7,532 nt of DNA, taken from contig PWPZ01000263.1 of NCBI GenBank assembly GCA_003556985.1, positions 1 to 7,532 of the forward strand, written 5' to 3'. The position numbers were made by a program, and so were the translations under genes. Each line of letters starts with the position of its first letter. The stretch's first letter is position 1. Origin of the DNA: Bacteroidota bacterium. Its GTDB lineage: Bacteria > Bacteroidota > Bacteroidia > Bacteroidales > PUMT01. The notes under the pieces were generated by a model. The model was not told the DNA's origin. It saw only the letters and a list, made by a program, of their open reading frames with translations, and made no database searches. This document shows, piece after piece, positions 1 to 6,081 of this stretch.

Positions 1-12
1 GTTCAGGTCGTA

Positions 13-19
13 CTCCTTT
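13..19 (-). promoter_or_regulatory. Possible ribosome-binding site of a gene beyond the left edge
   Basis: Read on the minus strand, the bases just after the ftsE stop codon contain AAAGGAG, a good Shine-Dalgarno-like sequence, followed by 12 bases to the window edge with no ATG. This suggests a co-directional gene starting at or just beyond the edge and transcribed with ftsE. A TTG codon at 24-22 (minus strand) opens a frame to the edge, but it lies upstream of the motif and is a weaker start. From memory, aspartate kinase often follows ftsE in Bacteroidales, but nothing here shows that. A chance match is possible because this lineage rarely uses Shine-Dalgarno sites. Confidence 0.3.
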
Positions 20-25
20 AACAAT

Positions 26-736
26 CTAATCCATCAGGCTGCTGAAATCTATTTCGGCCGACTGGTCGACCTCCCTTGCTTTTCCTTTTTCGCATCTTAT
101 TGTGCGTGCGGGATACTTTTTAAGGAGGTTGTAGTTATGGGTTGCCATAATAACTGCCCTGCCGCTGTTACTGATTTCCTGAAGCAATTCAAGGATATCT
201 TCAGATGTTTCCGGATCAAGATTGCCGGTAGGTTCATCGGCAAGTATAATCTCCGGGTCGTTCAGAAGGGCTCTGGCTATTACAACGCGTTGCTGCTCAC
301 CGCCGGAAAGCTGATGGGGCATCTTGTATCCCTTGAAATTAAGGTTTACTCTTTCCAGTACCTCTATTATCCGGTTTTCGATTTCCTTTTTGTTTTTCCA
401 GCCGGTGGCCTTCAGAACAAATGCCAGGTTATCGTAAACATTCCTGTCGCTGAGAAGCTGAAAATCCTGGAATACGATCCCGATTTTTCTTCTGAGCCAG
501 GGGATATGTTTGTTTTTTATTTTTTCCAGGTTGTAGCCTGCTACTGTTGCTTCTCCGGATATGAGAGGCAATTCGGCGGTGATTGTCTTAATAATGCTGG
601 TTTTGCCGCTGCCCACCTTACCTATGATATAGACAAATTCCCCTTTGCTGATGCTGAATGTAACATCGGAGAGTATAAGGTTTTCGGCCTGGAAAATATT
701 TGCCTTGTTGATGTCTATGATAAGATCGAGCGACAT
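26..736 (-). CDS. ftsE: Cell-division ATP-binding protein FtsE
   Basis: This is a 236-residue ABC-type ATPase, close to the usual FtsE length. In the FtsEX complex FtsE is the cytoplasmic ATPase that drives the membrane protein FtsX, which in studied bacteria controls peptidoglycan hydrolases at the division site. All ABC motifs are intact: Walker A GKVGSGKT (39-46), Q-loop glutamine 90, signature LSGGEQQR (143-150), Walker B IILADE (163-168) with catalytic E168, D-loop NLD (172-174) and switch histidine H200. The block IGIVFQDFQLLSDRNVYDNL (86-105) closely matches E. coli FtsE as I remember it (IGMIFQDHHLLMDRTVYDN), which separates it from LolD and MacB-type ATPases. The ATG is preceded by a T-rich stretch without a Shine-Dalgarno site, normal for Bacteroidota. 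No ftsX lies beside it; from memory Bacteroidota commonly keep ftsX elsewhere. The last 20 or so residues are polar and acidic. A LolD-like lipoprotein exporter ATPase is the main alternative and less likely. Confidence 0.93.
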   Translation of the reverse strand: MSLDLIIDINKANIFQAENLILSDVTFSISKGEFVYIIGKVGSGKTSIIKTITAELPLISGEATVAGYNLEKIKNKHIPWLRRKIGIVFQDFQLLSDRNVYDNLAFVLKATGWKNKKEIENRIIEVLERVNLNFKGYKMPHQLSGGEQQRVVIARALLNDPEIILADEPTGNLDPETSEDILELLQEISNSGRAVIMATHNYNLLKKYPARTIRCEKGKAREVDQSAEIDFSSLMD

Positions 737-833
737 ATTGCCAAAAAGAAAAAGTGTGTCCTGAATTATCGCAGAAGTCCGTTACTTGTGTCTAAGATTC
801 TGTAAATCATCGTTTTTTTCAGGTTTCCGACGA

Positions 834-872
834 CGGGTTTTAAGCCCGGCTGCTAAAATAGCTATTTTTTTT
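834..872 (+). terminator. Weak terminator-like structure with T8 tract
   Basis: On the plus strand a CGGG/CCCG inverted repeat (834-837 with 845-848) is followed by GCTA-AAA-TAGC (852-862) and then TA plus eight T (865-872). The order of hairpin and T-tract is that of an intrinsic terminator, but the stem next to the T-run is only four base pairs. No plus-strand gene ends upstream. If real, it would stop antisense transcription coming out of ftsE before it reaches the TPR operon. Confidence 0.22.
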
Positions 873-929
873 GGGAGAAATCAGAGAATAAAGATTAAAA
901 ATATCAGTTATTGTTAATTAAATTGGCTT

Positions 930-964
930 TTTGAAAGATGTGATATAATTTATAATTATTTTTG
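930..964 (+). promoter_or_regulatory. Candidate Bacteroidota promoter of the TPR-barrel operon
   Basis: TATTTTTG at 957-964 fits the Bacteroidota -7 consensus TAnnTTTG exactly. Upstream, TTTG at 930-933 could be the -33 element with a 23-base spacer, at the long end of what is reported (about 17-23). Transcription would start near 970, leaving a leader of about 155 bases. The region is AT-rich, so a chance match is possible. Confidence 0.42.
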
Positions 965-1013
965 GACGGAGTTTTTATCACGGAGCTTTGAAGTACCGGT
1001 ATTCATGTTGAGT

Positions 1014-1048
1014 CCCCATTCCCTTATAGCAGGGAAATATCACCGGGG
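1014..1048 (+). promoter_or_regulatory. Hairpin in the leader of the TPR gene
   Basis: A perfect six-base-pair stem, TTCCCT (1019-1024) with AGGGAA (1031-1036), closes a six-base loop. It can be enclosed by four further G-C pairs, CCCC (1014-1017) with GGGG (1045-1048), across an uneven internal loop. There is no T-tract after it, so it is not a terminator. It lies in the predicted untranslated leader about 80 bases before the TPR start and could be a regulatory or stabilising structure. No known riboswitch was recognised. Confidence 0.3.
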
Positions 1049-1125
1049 CACCATGATCTAACCGCTAATGACGGGCAAAACAAGTCAGATAATTATTTAA
1101 TTTTACTAATATATAATTTACACGA

Positions 1126-4100
1126 ATGACAAGGCTTACCGGATACTGTTTATTGTCAATGTTCTTTCTTTTTTCCTTCTCAGTAAGCGGGCAAAAAACC
1201 CTGATTTACGATAATGATGATTCGTCATTCAGGCGTGCTATGGACCTGTTTGAAAAGGAGAAGTATGGAGCTGCCCAGAAACACTTTGAAATGGCAATAG
1301 AAGAGTACGGGCAGTTGCACGATCTTCGGAAAACCGATGCCGAATATTATTCTGCCCTGTGCGCTATCAAGCTGTTCAATGATGATGCGGAATACCGGAT
1401 GATACAGTTCGTGAGCCGCAATCCTGAAAGTATTCACCGTAACGATGCCCATTTTCATCTCGGCCGCCTTTATTACAGTAAAAGAAATTACCGGAAATCA
1501 TCCGAATGGCTGGAAGCAACACGGCCCGAGCATATAAAGGATGAGCTCCGGGATGAATATTTTTTTATGCTTGGTTACGGATACTTCATGAGAGATGAGT
1601 TCGAGAAGGCCACCCGGGCGTTTTTCGTAATAAAAGACCAGCAATCTTCCTATTCCGCTCCTGCAACTTATTATTATTCCCATATAGCCTATACTGAAAA
1701 TAATCTGGCCACCGCATTACAGGGATTTCTTGATCTCCGTGATGATGAAACCTTTTCGGGCCTTGTTCCCTACTATATTATTCAGATATATTATCTCCAG
1801 AAAAGGTATGATGATGTAATATCCCACGGACCGGAGTTGCTGGAGGTAGCCGTATCAAGAAGGGTTCCGGAGATATCAAGGCTCATTGGCGAATCCTATT
1901 ATCGCCGGCATCAGTACAGGGATGCTATCCCTTATCTGGAAAAATATACCTCCAGCACTGGAAATGTTTCGCGGGAAGACCGTTACCAGCTCGGATACTG
2001 CTACTATCAGACGGGTCGCTTTGAAGAAGCAGCCGCAATGCTGGAAAGGGTAGGGGGGAGTGATGATCTGCTAAGCCAGAATACAAATTATCACCTTGCA
2101 GATTGCTATATCAGACTGGATGACAAACACAAGGCAAGAATGGCTTTTTCTGCCGCAGCACGAATGGATTTTGACGAAACCATACAGGAAGATGCCCTTT
2201 TTAACTATTCGCTACTAACCTTTGAGATAGCTTACTCTCCCTTTAATGAAGCCATAAACGGTTTTAACGATTTCATTGAGCTGTTCCCCAACTCCCGGAG
2301 AATTGATGATGCCTATAACTATCTGGTTATGGCTTATATGAACACCCGTAATTATCGTGAAGCCCTTGCCTCAATTGAAAAAATAAACGTTCAGACGAAT
2401 GATATACGAAGGGCTCATCAGAGGGTAGCTTACTTCCGTGGACTGGAACTTTACAGCAACCTGCGTTTTGAGGATGCCATAAGGCTATTCGACCAGTCTC
2501 TTGAAAATTCCCAGTTCAATCCTGCCATAGCGGCACAGTCGTGGTACTGGAAAGGCGAAGCACAATTCAGGCTTAACAGGTATACGGAAGCTATAGCGAA
2601 CTATAACCGGTTTATGCTCTCTCCTGGCGCGTTCGAACTGGGGGAATACAATATTGCCCATTATAATACCGGTTATGCCTATTTCCGTAATAATGACCAC
2701 TCCAACGCCATTTCCTGGTTCAGAAGGTATCTAAATCTCACCCGTGAGGCCAGGACCCGGATGGTTGGCGACGCGCTGAACAGGATCGGGGATTCATATT
2801 TTATCCTGAACCAGTACCAGAATTCGGTAGAATATTATGACCGGTCAGTAAACAACGGCATGGCCAATCCCGATTATGCCCTTTTTCAGAGAGCCATTGC
2901 CATGGGACTGATGAATAATATAGACGGTAAGATTAGAGTGCTTGACCGGTTGCTTTCGGATCATCCGGCCTCATCGTACAGACTTGAGACTCTGTATGAA
3001 CTGGGTAACGCCCACATGGCAGTCCAGTCGCCGGCCCGGGCAGCAACCTATTATTCAATGCTTACCGACGAATTTCCTGCCAGTTCACTTGTTAGTTCTG
3101 CCCTCCTTCAGCTTGGCCTTATAGAATATAACCGTAACCGTAACAATGAGGCGATTGCCTACTACAAGAAGGTGGCTGAAAATTTCCCGGGCACGCCAGA
3201 ATCAAGATCCGCACTTAACGGGCTCCGGAATATTTATCTTGATTTAAATGATGTCGATTCCTACGTTGAATATACCAGGAGCCTGGGCGATTTTGCAAAC
3301 GTTACTGTATCGGAGCAGGATTCCCTTACATATATTGCTGCCGAGAACCTTTATATGTCGGGCAACCGCCGCCAGGCCACTGAAGGTTTTGCAAGGTATA
3401 TAGAACAGTTCAGAAATGGCAGCTTTATTCTGAATGCTCATTACTACAAGGCCGAATCCCATCATCATCTTGGTGAATATGACCGGGCCCTTGAGTCCTA
3501 TAATTTCGTGACCGGAATGTTCCGTAATCCCTTTACCGAGCCGGCTCTGGCCGGTTCGGCCTCGATAAATTTCAGCAAGGGTAATTACCGTGATGCCCTT
3601 AACAACTACGAAGAGCTGGAAAGTGTTGCCGAGTCGGCCTCCAACCTGCTTGCTGCGAGGATCGGCCAGATGCGGGCAAATAGTATACTCGGCAATCATC
3701 AGGGAACCATTAATGCTTCCTCCAAGGTGCTGGCAACCGATAATATTCCCGAGGAACTCCAACGCGAAGCTCATTTCAGTATGGCCAAAGCCCATCAGGA
3801 ACTCGGTCAGCTTGAGTCGGCAATGAATGAATACAGGGTTGTGTCCAGAGAGGTTACCAGCAGTGAGGGAGCCGAATCAAAATACAGGATAGCTGAGATA
3901 TATTTCCTGCAGGGTAAATACGACCAGTCCGAAGAAGAGGTGTATGACCTTGTTGCAATGAACACTCCCCATCACTACTGGATGGCCAGGTCTTTTATCC
4001 TGCTGGCCGACATATATCTTGAAATGGGCGATGATTTTCAGGCACGCCACACACTTCAGAGTATCATTGATAATTATGACGTTAACGACGACGGGATCCT

Positions 4101-4200
4101 TGCCGACGCAAGAACCCGCATGCAATCCATCGATGCTCGCGAAAATGTCAGGGTAACTCCCGAAAGCGATACAATGGAGATAAGGATCAGAAATCAATAA
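1126..4200 (+). CDS. Large exported TPR-repeat protein
   Basis: This 1024-residue protein has an N-terminal signal peptide (about 1-22): an early Arg, a hydrophobic stretch and a VSG|Q cleavage site. C8 is not in a lipobox position, so a soluble periplasmic or outer-membrane-associated protein is expected rather than a lipoprotein. Nearly all the rest is tandem TPR-like helical hairpins. Clear examples begin near residues 34 (SFRRAMDLFEKEKYGAAQ), 145 (FFMLGYGYFMRDEFEKA), 469, 506, 545, 617, 657 (SALLQLGLIEYNRNRNNEA), 767, 880, 915 and 952, with diverged units between. Several repeats end in FP (LFPNS, EFPAS, NFPGT), as in Bacteroidota periplasmic TPR proteins. No enzymatic domain or transmembrane helix follows the signal. 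TPR solenoids bind proteins, so a scaffold or adaptor role is likely; the partner is unknown. The barrel gene starts 20 bases downstream, so the two are probably co-expressed. The ATG is chosen because it precedes the signal peptide directly; there is no Shine-Dalgarno site. Confidence 0.9.
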   Translation: MTRLTGYCLLSMFFLFSFSVSGQKTLIYDNDDSSFRRAMDLFEKEKYGAAQKHFEMAIEEYGQLHDLRKTDAEYYSALCAIKLFNDDAEYRMIQFVSRNPESIHRNDAHFHLGRLYYSKRNYRKSSEWLEATRPEHIKDELRDEYFFMLGYGYFMRDEFEKATRAFFVIKDQQSSYSAPATYYYSHIAYTENNLATALQGFLDLRDDETFSGLVPYYIIQIYYLQKRYDDVISHGPELLEVAVSRRVPEISRLIGESYYRRHQYRDAIPYLEKYTSSTGNVSREDRYQLGYCYYQTGRFEEAAAMLERVGGSDDLLSQNTNYHLADCYIRLDDKHKARMAFSAAARMDFDETIQEDALFNYSLLTFEIAYSPFNEAINGFNDFIELFPNSRRIDDAYNYLVMAYMNTRNYREALASIEKINVQTNDIRRAHQRVAYFRGLELYSNLRFEDAIRLFDQSLENSQFNPAIAAQSWYWKGEAQFRLNRYTEAIANYNRFMLSPGAFELGEYNIAHYNTGYAYFRNNDHSNAISWFRRYLNLTREARTRMVGDALNRIGDSYFILNQYQNSVEYYDRSVNNGMANPDYALFQRAIAMGLMNNIDGKIRVLDRLLSDHPASSYRLETLYELGNAHMAVQSPARAATYYSMLTDEFPASSLVSSALLQLGLIEYNRNRNNEAIAYYKKVAENFPGTPESRSALNGLRNIYLDLNDVDSYVEYTRSLGDFANVTVSEQDSLTYIAAENLYMSGNRRQATEGFARYIEQFRNGSFILNAHYYKAESHHHLGEYDRALESYNFVTGMFRNPFTEPALAGSASINFSKGNYRDALNNYEELESVAESASNLLAARIGQMRANSILGNHQGTINASSKVLATDNIPEELQREAHFSMAKAHQELGQLESAMNEYRVVSREVTSSEGAESKYRIAEIYFLQGKYDQSEEEVYDLVAMNTPHHYWMARSFILLADIYLEMGDDFQARHTLQSIIDNYDVNDDGILADARTRMQSIDARENVRVTPESDTMEIRIRNQ

Positions 4201-4220
4201 ACCGGGAAAAGTAAATAGCA

Positions 4221-5903
4221 ATGAAGAAATATATAAATATATCAGTAAGGGGAATGCGGATAATGCTGCCTGCAGTACTGTTTTTGTTTTTTGTGCCGGA
4301 CCTGATCGCACAGCAGGACCTTGAAAGGGAGGTTATAGTTGTAAGGTCTTATGAACCTTCGGTTGCCGAAACGCCGAAAATCAACTTATTGCCCTCGCTA
4401 ACCGACACTATAAGTGTTACACCGTTGTTCAGCTATACCATACTTCCGATCCCCATTGAAACCGATTTTGAGGTTGAGCCAATTACCCCGGCCCGGATGA
4501 GCGCAGAAACAGTGTCGAAATTATATGGCAGTCATATCAGGCTTGGCATTGGCAGTTATGTAACTCCCTATGCCGAGCTTAGCATTAATAATCTCCGGAA
4601 CAACCGGTATTCCGGCGGATTATTCCTGAAGCACCATTCATCAAGGGGGAGGCTCAGGCTCGATAATAACGAAAAGGCATTTTCACAGTTCGCCGATAAC
4701 GAGATGCTATTTTACGGTAAAAGAATGGGGCGAAGGAGCGTTTTTTCAGCAGAAGGGGGATTGAAGTCCAATGCATTTCACTACTATGGTTTTGATACCA
4801 GCATTGATGAGGAATTATTCCCTGAAAAGGATGACATCCGCCAGCAATTTATGGTAGGGAACGCCGGATTGAATTTTAAATCTACCCATACCGATTCAGT
4901 CCGCCTGAATTATGATCTTTCACTTAATTATAATTACTTCCAGGACAGGCTGGATGTTTCCGAGCACGGACTGAATTTCAGGGCGGGATTTGACAAATTT
5001 CTGAGAAGCCAGGTCATAGGCGTCGATATGGGAGTAGATTATTATGATAATACTATTGTGCCTGGTAATGCCAACACAGTTTATAAAGTGAGCCCATGGT
5101 TTAACAAAGCCGATGATGAATGGGAGGTATTCGCCGGTTTCCATAGTTATTACGATCAGCAGGGCGAGGAGTCAGACCTCTATTTTCACCCCCGGGCGAG
5201 TCTCCAGTTCAGCATAATACAAAATTATGTTGTTCCATATGTCGGAATAGACGGCGGACTACAGATTAATAATTACAGGAAAGTGGCTTTCGGGAATCCA
5301 TTTATTACCCCGGGCCTGAGGGTCAGGAATACCGACCGCACGATGGATCTTTATACAGGGGTGAAGGGCAATTTTACCCGCGACGTTTCTTTCAATTTCA
5401 AGGTCTCATATGCCGTTTACCAGGATATGCATTTTTTCGTCAATGATGCATCTGAAATGATCGGGAACCAGTTTGATGTTGTTTACGACGACGTGGAACT
5501 GCTGAATTATACAGGCGAAATCGGTGCCCGTTTTTCCGAGCGGTTCAGTCTGTTTACCCGCGCCAACTACTATAGCTACGGTTTGAAGGTGCTGGATCAG
5601 CCCTGGCACAGGCCGGATCTGGATATAAGTTTTTCAGGCAGATACAACGTGGGTGATAAGATATTGCTCAATGCCGACGTTTTCTATATAGGCAACCGTT
5701 ATACCAGGCCACTTGATGGTGCAGAAGAGCCTGTCGAGCTGAAGGGGATAGCAGATATAAATCTTGGACTTGAATACCGGTATAACAGTATTCTTTCCGG
5801 CTTTCTTCGCCTGAACAATCTTACCAATACCAATTATTACAAGTGGAATAACTATCCTGTTCAGGGATTTTCCCTGATGGCAGGCTTTACATACTCTTTG
5901 TAA
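4221..5903 (+). CDS. Outer-membrane beta-barrel protein, TonB-receptor-like but without a plug
   Basis: This 560-residue protein has a signal peptide (about 1-30) with a hydrophobic core LPAVLFLFFV and cleavage likely after LIA, leaving a Gln start. Residues 31-96 form a Pro-rich N-terminal segment beginning with EVIVVRSYEPSVAETPKI (37-54). From about residue 97 onward the sequence is a run of alternating hydrophobic and polar strands rich in Tyr, Phe, Asn and Gly, with short turns, typical of an outer-membrane barrel. The end (NLTNTNYYKWNNYPVQGFSL, then MAGFTYSL) resembles the last strands of TonB-dependent receptors, but the chain is too short for a separate plug domain plus a full-size receptor barrel. 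No substrate can be read from the sequence. It follows the TPR gene by 20 bases and surely shares its transcript. The first ATG is preferred; an in-frame ATG at 4254 would leave a shorter signal peptide. From memory it belongs to a family common in Bacteroidota next to large TPR proteins and not functionally assigned. Confidence 0.82.
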   Translation: MKKYINISVRGMRIMLPAVLFLFFVPDLIAQQDLEREVIVVRSYEPSVAETPKINLLPSLTDTISVTPLFSYTILPIPIETDFEVEPITPARMSAETVSKLYGSHIRLGIGSYVTPYAELSINNLRNNRYSGGLFLKHHSSRGRLRLDNNEKAFSQFADNEMLFYGKRMGRRSVFSAEGGLKSNAFHYYGFDTSIDEELFPEKDDIRQQFMVGNAGLNFKSTHTDSVRLNYDLSLNYNYFQDRLDVSEHGLNFRAGFDKFLRSQVIGVDMGVDYYDNTIVPGNANTVYKVSPWFNKADDEWEVFAGFHSYYDQQGEESDLYFHPRASLQFSIIQNYVVPYVGIDGGLQINNYRKVAFGNPFITPGLRVRNTDRTMDLYTGVKGNFTRDVSFNFKVSYAVYQDMHFFVNDASEMIGNQFDVVYDDVELLNYTGEIGARFSERFSLFTRANYYSYGLKVLDQPWHRPDLDISFSGRYNVGDKILLNADVFYIGNRYTRPLDGAEEPVELKGIADINLGLEYRYNSILSGFLRLNNLTNTNYYKWNNYPVQGFSLMAGFTYSL

Positions 5904-5927
5904 AAAAGGTTTACGTAAATAGTTTTT
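5902..5927 (+). terminator. Possible weak AT-rich terminator after the barrel gene
   Basis: Directly at the stop codon lies a run of six A (5902-5907), then the perfect palindrome TTTACGTAAA (5910-5919), then five T (5923-5927). The A and T runs can pair around the palindrome. It is placed as a transcript end between the barrel gene and gyrB should be, but it is AT-rich with only two G-C bases in the core. Termination would be inefficient, and the palindrome could instead be a protein-binding site. Confidence 0.22.
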
Positions 5928-5974
5928 CCACAGTCCCTGACATGTTTATTATTTGTTGAAAAAAGTGGTATTCC

Positions 5975-5994
5975 GGAACTTGTTTCATAGTTCC
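5975..5994. promoter_or_regulatory. Inverted repeat overlapping the gyrB -33 element
   Basis: GGAACT (5975-5980) and AGTTCC (5989-5994) form a perfect six-base inverted repeat with an eight-base centre. The candidate -33 TTG of the gyrB promoter starts at the last base of the left arm. A nearby palindrome, TTCCGGAA (5971-5978), overlaps the same arm. The symmetry and position are those of an operator for a dimeric regulator; no such regulator is identifiable here. No T-run follows, so it is not a terminator. Confidence 0.3.
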
Positions 5995-6018
5995 TTACGC
6001 CTAATTTTGTTATATTTG
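5980..6018 (+). promoter_or_regulatory. Candidate gyrB promoter
   Basis: TTG at 5980-5982 is separated by 19 bases from TAATTTTG at 6002-6009, which fits the Bacteroidota arrangement of a TTG-type -33 element and a TAnnTTTG -7 element at ideal spacing. A second exact -7 match, TATATTTG at 6011-6018, lies nine bases further down but has a 28-base spacer from the same TTG. Transcription would begin near 6015-6025, giving gyrB an AT-rich leader of about 60 bases. It implies gyrB is transcribed separately from the TPR-barrel operon. Confidence 0.6.
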
Positions 6019-6081
6019 TTAAATTTTTAAAAGTATGTAACTGCTTTTAAAATAACAACATAAATTAACTCACATACATAA

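Larger units (their letters stand above)
737..1125. other. Divergent intergenic region between ftsE and the TPR gene
   Basis: These 389 bases contain no convincing gene. The left part (737-833) would be the ftsE leader; I found no CAAAnnTA, the minus-strand form of the -7 element, so the ftsE promoter is not located. The middle (834-872) has two short inverted repeats and a run of eight T. The stretch 873-960 is very AT-rich and leads into a candidate plus-strand promoter. The right part (about 970-1125) would be a leader of roughly 155 bases for the TPR gene. It contains a hairpin and two tiny frames: 1005-1061 (18 codons) and 1068-1100 (10 codons). No tRNA cloverleaf or recognised riboswitch core was seen. 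Confidence 0.6.

Noticed and set aside
137..805. A 222-codon plus-strand open frame opposite ftsE
   Set aside because: It is antisense to a complete ABC ATPase with all motifs, has no recognisable domain, and is Cys- and Phe-rich in the way of shadow frames.
931..956. E. coli-type promoter TTGAAA ... TATAAT
   Set aside because: The spacer is only 14 bases (or 7 to the other TATAAT at 944-949), and the lineage uses a different -7 element, a match to which lies at 957-964.
961..1061. Possible tRNA or known riboswitch in the TPR leader
   Set aside because: No cloverleaf arms, no conserved T-loop and no recognised riboswitch core; only one local hairpin.
3244..3795. A 183-codon minus-strand open frame inside the TPR gene
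   Set aside because: It lies opposite a continuous TPR coding sequence and shows no family features.
4254..4256. Alternative in-frame ATG for the barrel gene with AAGGGG just before it
   Set aside because: The purine run ends only two bases before the ATG, too close for a Shine-Dalgarno site, and the first ATG at 4221 gives a normal signal peptide with a charged start.
3877..4311. A minus-strand open frame spanning the junction of the TPR and barrel genes
   Set aside because: It overlaps the end of one well-supported gene and the signal peptide of the next; no domain and no start signal.
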